Of a DNA stretch of 64,000 bases, positions 24,801-32,609 are shown one piece after another. The number at the start of each line of letters is the position of its first letter. The stretch's first letter is position 1. This DNA comes from Malurus cyaneus samueli (taxonomy: Eukaryota > Chordata > Aves > Passeriformes > Maluridae). A model generated the notes under the pieces. That model did no database searches and was not told the DNA's origin. It worked only from the letters and a program-made list of their open reading frames with translations. Position numbers and translations under genes: made by a program. The stretch is taken from positions 7,321,983 through 7,385,982 of the forward strand of contig CM019230.1 of NCBI GenBank assembly GCA_009741485.1, read 5' to 3'.

Positions 24801-27800
24801 CAGTGGGATGCAGTGGTGCCCACCTCAGAACCCCTCTCCTCCTCCTCCTCCTCCCTCCCAGGCCTCTGGGGACATCCTGAGCTCCTGATGTGAGGAGCAC
24901 CATTAACCATGTGGCTGTCAAGAAGAGGCCGAGCCTGTCAGATTTTAATTAAACAATTATCTTCTTGAAATTGGCATTTTCTCAGTCCTGGGCACACGAG
25001 CTGAATCCTAACGAGACCTGGAGAGAGGAGCAAGGGGAAGGGAGAGCTTTTGGGGGACCCTCTAAGGGGAGAGGGGCTGGGGGAGCAGGGGCTGCCCTGG
25101 GGTCCAACCCACTCCTGATGCCCATGGACCCCACAAAACCCCTGGGAGCCCGTGGAGAGGTGATTGCACCTGAGGAGGTTTTGTGTGAGGTGCTGCACCC
25201 TCTGGGTACCACATCAGCATTTTGGGGAATTTTGGGCTGTTTCCTGGAATTACATGTGCACTATTCCTGGCAAAATGAGGTCTTGGGAAAAGTCCCCCAT
25301 GGAGGCATCAGTGAGGTGAGACAGAGCAGAAGTGACACTGAGCAGGGGATGAAGGTGACACTGAGCAGGGGGTGAAGGTGACACTGAGCAGGGGGTGATT
25401 TCTCTCCCCCAAACCTGTGCCAGGCAGCCCCAGCCCCCAGCCTGGCTCTGTGTGACCCACACGGGTGGTTTTGCTTTGCAGGGACTCTGCCCCAGTTAAC
25501 TGAGAGCCCTGGAGGGATTGGGAGGCAGGATTGGTGCCTGTCACCGTGTCAGCCCTGATTAGCGTGCACATCTGTAATTAGACACAGCAGCTGTGATTTC
25601 CAGCCTGCCTGAGATCTCAGGTGGGATATTTATGGCAGGGAGACGCTTAGAGGGTTCTCAGCAGACTGAGCCTTTGAGCTTTGGTTTGACGGGTACTTCA
25701 AAAGGAAATTGCTATTTTGGAGGTGCAGAGCTCAGAAAATAGAAGCAGCAGCGTTTTCTGGATTAATTATCTTTGGGTGGGTTTGCTTATAATCGTTTTG
25801 AATAAAGCTCTGCAGAGATACACAGGGAAAGGGGGTCCCAGGACGGGCTCCTTCCATGCACCGACCTCCTGCACCTCATGTAGAGCTGGAAAACACCCCT
25901 CTGGAAAAATAAGGGGGTGTGAAAAAACACATCGTCCCAGGGCAGAAAGTTCCTTAAAAATTAATTTGTTCCAGAGGGAAGAGTGGCTTCAGACACAGCC
26001 CTCGTGGCAGTGCTCTTCCCATGGGGAAAATCACTACGGGCCTGGAGGGCAGTGGTCACTCACTGGTCCTGCTGAGGGCAGGGGGCCTGGCTGCCTGTTC
26101 CTGCCATTCCTAACACTCCTGCTGTTCCTGCCATTCCTGCCGTTCCTGCCTGTTCTGCCATTCCTGCCTGTTCCTGCCATCCCTGCCATTCCTGCCTGTC
26201 CCTGCCTGCTCCTGCCTGCCCTGGAACCTGTGCCACTGCAGTGCCAGGCGCAAGCTCATTTGGTGTCACTGCTGAGCCCCAGTGCAGAGGAGGGGCTTTG
26301 CCATGCCAGGACCTGAGGGTGACTCCCAGAACAGGGAGATGTCGGGAAGTGAGGGCAGGCAGAGTCTCCTGGAGACCAGAAGCATTTTGTAGCCCACAGT
26401 GACAATATTCCATGGTTTGAGCACTGGTGACTCTGAACAGCTGTGGACGTGGAGGGGCAGTGGCAGCACTGGCATCCAGTGTTGGCTCCATCCCAGTGCT
26501 CACCCAGTTCCTGCCTCCCTGCCCCACCCCAGTGCCAGCACCCACTGAGCCCCTGGGGCTGGCAGAGGTGACAGCTTCCACCCCTCACAGCTGCCTGTGC
26601 TGGGCAGCAAACCCTCAATGACACAGCAATGGGAAAAGGGAGATGTCTTCCCTGTATTGTCCCAGCCAGTCCCAGACCACTTTTGTGGGACTGAGCATGA
26701 GGACAGCCAGACCTGGACCTTCCTTTTGAGCCCCCTTTGGGGTCAGGGGAACAGAGGGTGCCAGACCACACCCGGGGCAGCACCAGGATGCTCCAGCTCT
26801 GGATCATTGTGTATCTTTTCCTGTTCTGCCTCCTCCCCTGTATTTTAAAATTGTTCCTCCATTGCCCACAGCTGCAGAGTGTTTCTCAGGCTGGAACAGC
26901 TCATACTTTAGTTTGAAGTGACCTCTTGCATGAAAAGTGATTTGATTTTATAACTTACTGAAAGTGGAGAAAAAATAAGACAGAAGTAGAACAGGGTGAT
27001 TGCATTTTCACCAGCAGGTTGAACTCAAAGCACTCCTCTCTCTCTATCACTTCACGGCTTGTGAGGTTTTTCCAGCCCTAGGACTCTTCCCTGGTGTTTT
27101 TGGTGGACCATAGGCTTTGGTGGGTGCCCAAGGCACTGCTGTGTCAGGGGCAGGGCAAGGCTATCCCCACCTGCTGCCTGTGCTCTGCCCTTGCCCCCCA
27201 CAGGTGGACCCTTACCTGCCTTACGAGTACACCTCCGAGGGGATGCTGGAGCGGATCCACGCCTACATTCAGCACCAGGTTTGGGAGAATCCCTGTCCTC
27301 TCTGGGGAGCCATCTCTGTCCCCCTGCCAGCCTTCCCTCTTCTCCCTGGGGACAGCCCTGTTCTCCCACGGGCATTGTGCAGCCTGAGCCTGATTGCAGA
27401 GAGGGGCTGGGGGAGGTTTGTCATCAGCCAAAGGTGCTGGGGGTTGGTGGAGGAACCCTGGGGGTGCTGGGGCTGGGTCAAGGCCCCTCTGCTGCAGGAA
27501 CGAGGTAGCACTGGGGGAAAGAAGAGATTGGAGAGGAAGAGATTAATCCCCCTAGCAGGAGATGCCATCTCTGCATGCAGGGAACCTCAACCTGACGAGC
27601 AAAGTCATCATCCCGAGTGTCCCCCTGTGCCCCCAGCAGCCTCCCTTCCCCACTGTTAACATCTCAGCGCACCGACCCTTTCTCTTCTGCCCCTCCAGGA
27701 TTTCTGCACCACGCCATCTCCTCCTCCATCTCCCAAGACCAAGAGTCCTGCTATGCAAAGCTCCCCGAGCCCGCTGGCCCTGTCCCCCAACGCCACCCAC

Positions 27801-29214
27801 CTGGTGTGGTCGCCCAGCGCCGGGCGGGCGCCCCAGACGTGGCCCCCGGTGGCCTCTCTGCAGGTGTGGGTGTCGGAGCCGCAGCACACGTGCACCGAGA
27901 CGTGCCGGCAGCACGGGCTGGTGTGCGAGCCCACCTTCTTCAGCTTCCTCAACAAGGAGGAGGTGTTTCTCCAGTGAGTCGGGGTGTGTGGGGTGGCCAG
28001 ATGATGTTTCCTTTGCTCCCCCAATCCCCAGCACCCAATTTCCTCGTATTCCCCCCGCCAAAACCCCTCTGCTGAGCCTCTGTGCCCGAGGCAGTGCAGG
28101 CAGGGCACAGCCTCACTCCTCAGAAGGCAACAGCAGCGTTCCCAGCCACGCTTCCTCCCTCTTCCACCCCATTCCTCTCCACCTCCCGCTGCCCTCTCCC
28201 CTTTTAATGCCTCTCTCTCTATAAAACTGCATTTGGAGCACCCAGTGGTGAAGTTTTAATGGAGTATAAATCTGCCACCGGGCCGTGTGCCGCTCCGTGG
28301 GCAATTGAAATGCGAGTGTTGCCGGTGCTGTCAGACGGCACTGCGCCCTGCTGACATTTTTATACCATAAATTAGAGCTGGGGCCTGGGCTTTGCTCTTT
28401 CCCCCTGCACTTTCCCTGCTCCAGACCTTAAAATGAGCTGGCTCAGGGAGTCATCGCTTGAGAAGGGTTGGTGGGAGGGTGATGTGGACACTGCTGCTCT
28501 GTCTGGGAAGGGGAGTGATGTTAAAATCCACACTGGGCATTTCTGCTGCTCCTCAGGGATTTTGGTGATGCTCACCCCAGTTTTTTGGCTCATCCCAGCC
28601 AACAGGGGTCATATGGGCATTCCCTGATCCCGTGAATGTTAGCTGCAGTGGGAGGTGTCTGTGGAGAGTGGACAGAGCTGTTGGTCAGCACGGGGCTGTC
28701 AGAGAGTCAGTGAACATCCAGAGTTGGAAGGGACCCAAAATGATCAATGAGTCCAGCTCCTGAGATTTGGGCAGGGTTTTGAGGGTGGTCCTGAGCCATC
28801 TGTGGGTTGGGGTGTCCCTGGGCTGCAGGGTTGGGTTGCCAAGTGTGGTGTGTCGGGCTGGTGACCAGCACTCGCGTGTAGCCAAGAGCTGGCAAGCACA
28901 GATCCGCAGAGATCTGCCCCCACTCTCAGCCAAGGAACCTCCCCGAAAAAGGAAGCACAAAAACCCTTCAGGCCCCCCCTGACTTGAGCTGACCCAGCTT
29001 TGCCTTGGTCCCCAGGCTCAGCATCGCCTGCGACAGCACCGAGTACGAGATGAACCACCTGTACCCCGCGGTGGCCGAGAGCGTCCACGAGTGCTACCTC
29101 CAGAAGGAGCCGCTGCTCTTCAGCTGCGCCGGCTCCAACACCAAGTACCGGCGCCTGTGTCCCTGCCGCGATTTCCGCCGGGGACAGGTGGCCCTGTGCA
29201 GGGACTGCTTGTGA
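668..29214 (+). CDS. MGAT5B: MGAT5B, alpha-1,6-mannosylglycoprotein 6-beta-N-acetylglucosaminyltransferase B (3' part, 12 exons)
   Basis: Spliced partial gene, exons 668-838, 1646-1810, 3835-4004, 14198-14329, 15164-15297, 15865-15995, 18281-18436, 19043-19189, 20835-20951, 27204-27278, 27699-27973 and 29016-29214. They sum to 1872 nt, or 623 residues plus TGA, with all junction phases compatible. The family is GT18. Known role: a Golgi type II enzyme that moves GlcNAc from UDP-GlcNAc in beta-1,6 linkage onto mannose of N-glycans and, in brain, O-mannosyl glycans. Seen here: the GGPLGE block (window residues 135-140), FPYEGPAPLEAIANGC (360-375), HVWTVDYNN in exon 9, and a Cys-rich end finishing CPCRDF...CRDCL. 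It matches MGAT5B rather than MGAT5: the start is WTSDPCYAFFGVDG, and TDYHGLQQMKQH and YMEIHGTVYYE occur. The human protein is about 790 aa, so roughly 165 N-terminal residues (tail, anchor, stem) lie upstream. Identification is from remembered family sequence, not a search. Confidence 0.95.
839..1645 (+). other. MGAT5B intron between exons 1 and 2
   Basis: GT-AG intron of 807 bp, mostly an antisense CR1 fragment (961-1430). Nothing else recognised. Confidence 0.9.
961..1430 (-). mobile_element. CR1 LINE 3' fragment, about 470 bp
   Basis: The + strand carries the antisense CR1 order: GGTTGGAAGGGCTG, CCAACCTGGCCTTGAATG, TTTCCAGGGG, AGTTTAAAGCCACCACACCTTATC, then CAGGCTGAGCACCCCCAGCT and CCTGGACCCGCT. 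It fills most of the intron between exons 1 and 2. A 23-bp unit, CTTCATCTCTCTGGTCATTT, occurs twice at 1338-1380. Confidence 0.85.
1646..1810 (+). CDS. MGAT5B: MGAT5B exon 2 of window (helical, basic)
   Basis: Acceptor CCCTAG ends at 1645 and donor CAC|GTACGG follows 1810. It has 55 codons, phase 0-0, window residues 58-112. It is rich in Arg, Lys, Leu and Glu and probably helical (LLELIGTGKESLSFMKKRIR). A second acceptor-like CAG at 1647-1649 would break the frame. A nearly identical copy missing the first 38 bases and the acceptor lies at 3131-3257, so this upstream copy is the usable one. Confidence 0.9.
1684..2884 (+). repeat. Tandem duplication, copy 1 (exon 2 + intron + eroded exon 3)
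   Basis: This block is repeated at 3131-4430 (offset 1447 at its left edge). Several stretches are nearly identical: exon 2, 2025-2290 against 3535-3805, and 2457-2868 against 4005-4420. Others are scrambled or shortened (1845-1970 and 2296-2350). The copy ends at a (CTTC)n tract. Mixed near-identity and garbled blocks with homopolymer indels fit either a recent duplication with local decay or a falsely duplicated, poorly polished haplotype. Confidence 0.85.
2296..2456 (+). pseudogene. Eroded copy of MGAT5B exon 3
   Basis: The right part matches the intact exon 3 at 3835-4004 (GGCCCCCTGGGGGAGATGG onwards) and keeps the AG|GTGGGT donor. The left part, which should hold the acceptor and HIGFLTEESG codons, is shortened and unalignable. 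A one-base deletion (CCTGGACAC against CCTGGGACAC, near 2412) also breaks the frame. It cannot replace the intact exon. It may be an assembly artefact rather than a biological pseudo-exon. Confidence 0.75.
2885..3127. repeat. (CTTC)n microsatellite, about 240 bp
   Basis: A nearly pure CCTT tetranucleotide array with a few interruptions. It separates duplication copy 1 from the truncated exon 2 copy, and its right edge cuts into that exon. Long Phe-Leu-Pro-Ser reading frames across it are low-complexity by-products. Confidence 0.97.
3131..3257 (+). pseudogene. 5'-truncated copy of MGAT5B exon 2
   Basis: It is identical to 1684-1810 except for one silent change (GCA to GCG, Ala). The donor GTACGG is kept. 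The first 38 bases and the splice acceptor are missing, replaced by the end of the (CTTC)n tract. With no AG directly upstream it should not be recognised as an internal exon. If included it would repeat about 42 residues. Confidence 0.85.
3835..4004 (+). CDS. MGAT5B: MGAT5B exon 3 of window (start of catalytic domain)
   Basis: Acceptor CCCTGCAG ends at 3834 and donor AG|GTGGGT follows 4004. It has 170 nt, phase 0 in and two bases over; the split codon AG/T gives Ser169. It encodes ILVHIGFLTEESG and KGGPLGEMVQWADILAALFILGH (residues 113-157). In the paralogue MGAT5 the proposed catalytic glutamate lies in this GGPLGE area as I recall, which would be Glu140 here; that assignment is inference. 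This is the intact copy of a duplicated exon. Confidence 0.95.
4431..4684. repeat. (CTTC)n/(CCTCTT)n microsatellite, about 250 bp
   Basis: An interrupted CCTT array with CTC and TTC variants. It follows duplication copy 2 just as the 2885-3127 array follows copy 1, so the microsatellite was probably part of the duplicated unit or its breakpoint. Confidence 0.96.
5388..5817 (+). mobile_element. LTR-like dispersed repeat, complete but divergent (family A)
   Basis: 430 bp, bounded by TGATGCCT (5388-5395) and AGGCATCA (5810-5817), perfect 8-bp inverted termini. Same order of short matches as the other copies: AATAAAAGCAG near the left end, GAGGAATTGTTTTGT in the middle, and AAGAATTACAG with ACATG(A)AAAT near the right. 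No clear target-site duplication and no coding sequence. A solo LTR is the likeliest reading; a short TIR element is the alternative. Confidence 0.7.
5850..5898 (+). repeat. Telomere-like (TTTGGG)n array
   Basis: About eight GGGTTT/GGGTGT units directly after the LTR-like repeat. Four or more closely spaced GGG runs on the + strand could form a G-quadruplex. It is not the vertebrate telomere unit TTAGGG, apart from one TTTAG at its end. Confidence 0.9.
6520..6966 (+). mobile_element. AT-rich stretch, possible degenerate LTR related to family A
   Basis: The right end, ACAAGAATTACAAG ... GAGGCATCA (6840-6966), resembles the right terminus of the family A repeats. Internal tandem TATATAAAA-like units lie at 6890-6945. 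The left terminus is not identifiable, so the boundaries are a guess. Confidence 0.35.
9405..9525 (-). mobile_element. CR1 LINE fragment
   Basis: The + strand carries antisense CR1 text: CCTGGCCTTGGACACTTCCA, GGGGCAGCCACAGCTTCTCT and CCAGGGCCTCACAGGGAACA. Confidence 0.75.
13750..14171 (+). mobile_element. LTR-like dispersed repeat (family A) next to an MGAT5B acceptor
   Basis: It begins TGATGCCTAAA at 13750 and stays alignable to ...AAATCCTGAGG at 14171. The last five bases (CATCA) are replaced by GACTG. It matches the reverse complement of 49640-50079 closely over nearly its whole length. The exon 4 acceptor AG is at 14196-14197, so only 26 bp separate the element from the exon. The branch point probably lies in or at the edge of the repeat. 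Confidence 0.8.
14198..14329 (+). CDS. MGAT5B: MGAT5B exon 4 of window
   Basis: Acceptor TTCTCCCCAG ends at 14197 and donor AG|GTGAGC follows 14329. It completes the AG/T Ser codon, encodes HLGVPPGRGNCPLTSPLPFD and then LIYTDYHGLQQMKQHMGLSF (residues 170-212), and leaves AG for the split Arg213. It lies directly right of an LTR-like element. Confidence 0.96.
14330..15163 (+). other. MGAT5B intron between exons 4 and 5
   Basis: GT-AG intron of 834 bp. An AT-rich segment lies near 14740-14890. No repeat or exon recognised. Confidence 0.9.
15164..15297 (+). CDS. MGAT5B: MGAT5B exon 5 of window
   Basis: Acceptor CTCTGCAG ends at 15163 and donor C|GTAAGT follows 15297. It encodes CRVRVIDTFGTEPAYNHEEY and then ATLRGYRTNWGYWNLQPAQF MTMF (residues 214-257). 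It leaves one base that joins the next exon to give Pro258 of MFPHTPDNSF. Strongly conserved catalytic-domain block. Confidence 0.97.
15298..15864 (+). other. MGAT5B intron between exons 5 and 6
   Basis: GT-AG intron of 567 bp; nothing recognised in it. Confidence 0.9.
15865..15995 (+). CDS. MGAT5B: MGAT5B exon 6 of window
   Basis: Acceptor TGCCCACAG ends at 15864 and donor AAG|GTGCGT follows 15995. It encodes HTPDNSFMGFVSEELNQTER, then QLIKANKVSSMAVVYGKEAS and IWK (residues 259-301). An N-glycosylation sequon (NQT) is present. It ends in phase 0. Confidence 0.97.
15996..18280 (+). other. MGAT5B intron between exons 6 and 7
   Basis: GT-AG intron of 2285 bp. It holds a two-copy 45-bp tandem repeat at about 16070-16160 and an AT-rich homeobox-motif-like stretch (ATTAATTA repeats) at 16290-16345. 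No other element recognised. Confidence 0.85.
16070..16162 (+). repeat. 45-bp tandem repeat, two copies
   Basis: GGCTCGTGCCCACATCTGGG then TGTGTTTGTGGAGGACAGTC is repeated head to tail with essentially no mismatch. Confidence 0.85.
18281..18436 (+). CDS. MGAT5B: MGAT5B exon 7 of window
   Basis: Acceptor TGTTTCCCAG ends at 18280 and donor AAG|GTGGGT follows 18436. It has 52 codons, phase 0-0, residues 302-353: GKEKFLSILNKYMEIHGTVY through VPAFVKNHGLLPQHEFQQLL and RKAK. The MEIHGTVYYE string is characteristic of MGAT5B (MGAT5 has MEVHATVYG). Confidence 0.97.
18437..19042 (+). other. MGAT5B intron between exons 7 and 8
   Basis: GT-AG intron of 606 bp with a T-rich tract at 18670-18700. No element recognised. 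Confidence 0.9.
19043..19189 (+). CDS. MGAT5B: MGAT5B exon 8 of window (donor-substrate site), GC splice donor
   Basis: The acceptor TGCCTTACAG ends at 19042. It has 49 codons, residues 354-402: LFIGFGFPYEGPAPLEAIAN GC and then HEFFRGKPTSRE. The FPYEGPAPLEAIANGC motif is nearly invariant in MGAT5 and MGAT5B and sits in the Rossmann-like half that binds the nucleotide sugar (family knowledge). The exon ends AGA GAG|GCAAGT: the intron starts GC, not GT. The next GT (GTGAGC at 19194) would add four bases and shift the frame, while the GC site joins to GTG TCC TCC CAG as in the family (SRE-V-SQHP). Confidence 0.95.
19190..20834 (+). other. MGAT5B intron between exons 8 and 9 (GC-AG)
   Basis: 1645-bp intron with a GC donor (GCAAGT, 19190-19195) and a CTCTCTCAG acceptor (20826-20834). 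It contains a 74-bp-period tandem repeat at about 20403-20750. No exon-like sequence. Confidence 0.9.
20403..20750 (+). repeat. Minisatellite, about 74-bp unit, 4-5 copies
   Basis: The unit begins GGGCTCAGAGGAATCCTTTT and continues through CAGCAGGTTAAACCCC and TGTGTCTG. Units start at about 20403, 20477 and 20551; a diverged spacer at 20579-20600 precedes further copies. It ends just 80 bp before exon 9. Confidence 0.8.
20835..20951 (+). CDS. MGAT5B: MGAT5B exon 9 of window
   Basis: Acceptor CTCTCTCAG ends at 20834 and donor CAG|GTACAG follows 20951. It has 39 codons, residues 403-441: VSSQHPYAEDFIGKPHVWTV then DYNNSEEFEAAIKTIMRTQ. HVWTVDYNN is a conserved family block. Confidence 0.97.
22355..22400 (-). 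mobile_element. CR1 LINE 3' remnant
   Basis: CACAGAATCACAGAATAAAC followed by GTTGAGATCATC matches the antisense CR1 terminus; very short. Confidence 0.5.
26098..26222 (+). repeat. Imperfect (TTCCTGCCA)n microsatellite
   Basis: A run of TTCCTGCC, ATTCCTGCC and GTTCCTGCC variants about 125 bp long. Confidence 0.9.
27204..27278 (+). CDS. MGAT5B: MGAT5B exon 10 of window
   Basis: Acceptor CCCCCCACAG ends at 27203 and donor CAG|GTTTGG follows 27278. It has 25 codons, residues 442-466: VDPYLPYEYTSEGMLERIHA YIQHQ. It is a short, highly conserved exon at the end of the catalytic domain. Human MGAT5B, as I recall it, has Cys where this copy has Ser (YTCEGM against YTSEGM). Confidence 0.96.
27279..27698 (+). 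other. MGAT5B intron between exons 10 and 11
   Basis: GT-AG intron of 420 bp, GC-rich; nothing recognised. Confidence 0.9.
27699..27973 (+). CDS. MGAT5B: MGAT5B exon 11 of window (variable linker, Cys-rich)
   Basis: Acceptor GCCCCTCCAG ends at 27698 and donor CA|GTGAGT follows 27973. It has 275 nt, residues 467-557 plus split Gln558. It starts with the conserved DFC. Then comes a low-complexity Pro/Ser run (TPSPPPSPKTKSPAMQSSPS, 470-489), a sequon in LSPNATHLVW, and a conserved Cys-rich block (TCTETCRQHGLVCEPTFFSF LNKEE). The DFC and Cys blocks align with MGAT5 and MGAT5B. The Pro/Ser segment between them does not, and is probably a fast-evolving, flexible surface loop. Confidence 0.93.
27974..29015 (+). 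other. MGAT5B intron between exons 11 and 12
   Basis: GT-AG intron of 1042 bp with a CR1 3' remnant near 28695-28770. Otherwise nothing recognised. Confidence 0.9.
28695..28770 (-). mobile_element. CR1 LINE 3' remnant
   Basis: The + strand reads CAGAGAGTCAGTGAACATCC, AGAGTTGGAAGGGACCCAAA and GAGTCCAGCTCCTGAG, the antisense CR1 terminal pattern. Confidence 0.65.
29016..29214 (+). CDS. MGAT5B: MGAT5B last exon, C-terminus and stop
   Basis: The acceptor GGTCCCCAG ends at 29015. It completes the CA/G Gln codon, then encodes LSIACDSTEYEMNHLYPAVA through ECYLQKEPLLFSCAGSNTKY and RRLCPCRDFRRGQVALCRDC L, stop TGA at 29212-29214. Six or more cysteines are present. The CPCRDF..GQVALC..CL ending is shared with both MGAT5 and MGAT5B, so the C-terminus is complete. 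Confidence 0.97.
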
Positions 29215-29630
29215 CAAGGGTGGCCCCAGCGCGTCCGTGACACGGGCAGCGAGCGGCGTTTGCTCAGAACTGTGCCGGGACAGTCCCTCCCGGCGGCTGA
29301 GCCGGGGCTGGCGGGCTCTGGGGGTTGTTTTGTCCACCAGCCGACACTGAGTGAGCACGGCCCGAACTTTGGAGTCATTTCCTTCCCGAGGAGCATCGTC
29401 CGACCGCATCCGAACCCTCCTGGACCTGGTGGCGCTGGGATGGGGTGGTGGGGAGAGGAGGGCTGGGGACACCCTGCCCCTCCCCTGGCAATGGGACAAG
29501 CCACCAGCAGACTGCAGTTTCAGGGTTTTCATCTTCTTCGAGCATCCTAAGTTGTTTTATTTATTGATTATTTTTTTTTAACCCTCCCCCTGAGAAGTGG
29601 TAAATTAAAGGGGAATCCACACCCAGCCCT
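29215..29630 (+). other. MGAT5B: Probable MGAT5B 3' UTR
   Basis: Sequence after the stop up to a candidate polyadenylation signal ATTAAA at 29604-29609, preceded by an AT-rich stretch (TTTATTTATTGATTATT) at 29558-29575. No better AATAAA is seen in the first 2 kb. The true 3' end could be longer. Confidence 0.45.
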
Positions 29631-30425
29631 GCTGTGGGAGTTCTTGGGCAGAGCTGCATTTGGGGGGGACGGGGGTGATGCTGTGGATGATCCCTGTGTG
29701 GATGTGGAGCTGGGGAGGACAAAGGAGAGGGGACTGCACCCCCAGCACCCCCAGGAGGAGCTGGTGTGGGCTGGACAGCCTGGAAAGGGAAGGGAAGGGT
29801 GGGATGGGGTTGGGAAAGGTCCTGGGCAGGGCAGAGGAGCCCAAAGTGAGTCCAGGCTGCTCCTCATCCTGCTGGGCCGTGCAGAGAGCTGAATATCCCT
29901 CCAGGGATGATTGGAGGTGATGGGGAGAGGCTGTTTGGGATTCAGGTGAGCGGGGAGAGGGGAGGATGTGCTGCAGCAGGCAGAAGGAATCCCTGGTGGG
30001 CACTGACCAAGGACAGAGCAGCTGAAAAGCATCATCCTTGCCTCTGTGTGCCCAAGCTTCCATAGAACTCTCTGCTTCTTCAACTTTCCTTAATTCCACT
30101 CACTCCCTCTGGGAGAGTTTTCCCCACTGCCAACATTTCCCCTCTTGGCACATCCCCTGGCTGGGATGACCTGGTTGGTTTTTGTAGGGTTGCCCACCAG
30201 GACAAGGTGCTGCTGTGAGGTTGGTGCTCGGCCCTCCTGTTATTAGGAAGCATTTGATGGTGAGATCCCTGCACCCCATAAAATGTATGGCTGGAAACTT
30301 CTTCTCATGGACAGAAACTCTTTCTCTCATGGACAGAAACGCCTCCTCTCATGGAGAGGAACTTCCTCTGCATGGAACTGCTCCCGGCCTGGCCAGTGAG
30401 GGAGGCTCAGGGGTGGCAGCCTGGT

Positions 30426-30464
<39 letters not shown>
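30426..30464 (+). repeat. (CCCTGT)n microsatellite
   Basis: Six to seven tandem hexamers. Confidence 0.95.
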
Positions 30465-30465
<1 letters not shown>

Positions 30466-32609
30466 CAGATGCCAGGCCCTGGCAGGGCTGTCCCCTGATG
30501 GCTTCTGGTGACAGGAGCAGTGACGTGATGAGAGCACAAGGTCTCCCCTGTGACCCAGCCACTGGCCCAGGCTGTGCCACACCCTTGGCACCTCCAGCCT
30601 GTCCTCCCTGCGGCATTTTTGGGGGAAAATCCCATTCCTCAGCTGTGCTGGAGCATCAGGCAGAGCCCAGCTCCCTTCCCCACATCCCTGCTGTGTCTCT
30701 GGGACCCCTCAGGATGCTCCTGTCCTCGGGGCAGCCCTCACAGGAGCCCCCACAGCCGCATCCCGCCCTGGCTGAGGCGGAATCGCTGCCGTTATCCTGG
30801 AGCAATTTATCATCTTCAGCTCCAAACTGCGTGGGCAGCCTCCATCCTGCCTGTGACGCCAGCCGAGGGGAAGGATTGATTAAGTAATTTCTGTGTCTTG
30901 CAGCCAGCGTGTGCCTGGATAAAAGCAGCGCCAGCCTCTCTTCATAGAGCCGAGCAGCACCACCTCTGCGCAGCACTTTCATCTCAGCCTCAAACACCCC
31001 CTGGCACTGCCTCCTGCCCGGGCTGGCAGAGGCACGGGGGGTTTGCCAGCAGGAACCACCAGCAATTCACTCCCCAGGGGTGTAAAAACCAAACAAACCC
31101 GGATTTTATAGGATATTTAAGCAAGTTTTAAATACCAAGAGGCTCGGGATGCCTCGTGAGGCAGCGTTTGTTGCAGATCAGCTCCCTGGGCAGCTTCTTG
31201 CACCGTTTCTGCTCAGCTGCTTTTAAACCAGCCTTCACCTTCCAGCAGCCCAGCGCTGCCTCCCACTGCAGAGAGCCCCAATTATCCCCTGGCAGCAGCA
31301 TTTTTCTCCAGGCTGAAATAAAAGGCGGCTGGCTCACCTTCGCCGCTGTCATGGGAAATAATGATCTGTCTGGAGCCTCGCTGCATCTCAAGTCAGCCTG
31401 TAAATTTGGGTGATGGGGCTGAGTGAGGCTCTGCTACTGCCTGTCATATCTGCCCCATCAGGGGGAGAAAGCTCCTCCTTTGGCCCCCTGGTGATGGATC
31501 ATCCCTGGTGGAGGTTGGGTGTAGCAGGGACCGGAGTGTGGGTGCTGGGGCAGCCCCTCCTGTGCTGGTGCCCTGGTCTGTAAAATCCCCTGCGGGGGCA
31601 AACTGGGGGCTGGGGTGTTTTGGGAATGCCAGTGCTGGGTGTTAAGGTCAGCTCTGGGTGCAGAATTGGCACCGAAATATTTGTGTTGTGTATTTGTGGG
31701 GTGTGCCAGGGGCAGGGTGGCACCCTGGTGTGGAGGTGGCAGCAGGGAATGGAGCTGCTGGGGGAGCTGGGGTAAAAGAGAAAGGATTTTGGAAATGCTT
31801 TTCTCTGCCCTGGCTGTGCCTGGTGATCACTGGAGCATCTCACTGACTCCCCAAACTCTTTCCCCAGCAGCTCTCCAGCCCGGTGTCCCTGGCCAGGGCA
31901 CATTTCCATTTGGAAGGGAGATCTGAGGATGCAAACATCAAATTCACAATTTATTAAGCAGGAGCATGAAAGAGATTTGAAGGGGAGCAGAGCCACTGCC
32001 ATATGAAAGAGATTCTAATTCCCACAGCTAATTGCAAAGGATAAATCCCCAGCTGGGAGGGGGAAAAGAGGCAGGAAACGGTGTCAAAACTGGGAATAAA
32101 CCCAAATTAAACTGAAATGAGGAGCTGTCAGCTGCACCCCCGATGCTGCTGGAAGGGACAGTTTAACAGGCTCAGTGGGTGCGTGGGCAGTCCCTGGGGT
32201 CCCCTCAGGGTGGGGACCTTTTGATGGCATCTCTGATGGCACTCAGCCAGCAGAGCCTCCTGGAAGGGTTTGGATATTTTTTTTTTTCCTAACCTGTTTT
32301 CTGGCAGCTGTGAAACCAGGACAGGCGTGTCAAAAGAATGATATTGTTCTGGAAATCCATTTTCCTTACCTAGAATGAAGCCGGGGGCGATTCATGTTTC
32401 TGAGCCTCACTCTTCTTCTAAGCAATTCCGCTCAGAACTTTCTTTCTGGAGCAGGCTGGGTTGTTTTTTTTTTACCATTTTTTAAGTTGTTGACATCAAG
32501 CTCTTCCCTTGCCAGTGCGGGGGGATGCTGTGGGGAGAGGGCTGCCCTCGCAGCATCCCAGGGCAGCAGCAGCAGCGATCGGGGCCGTAAATCCCAGCCC
32601 GGCGAGGGA

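Larger units (their letters stand above)
20952..27203 (+). other. MGAT5B intron between exons 9 and 10 (6.3 kb)
   Basis: GT-AG intron. It holds a short CR1 remnant near 22355-22400, T-rich tracts near 23020-23060, a 23-bp three-copy repeat at 25330-25400 and a CCTGCCATT-type microsatellite at 26098-26222. The AT-rich 21840-21940 and 22740-22960 segments look like unique sequence that could be conserved non-coding DNA. No exon recognised. Confidence 0.85.
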
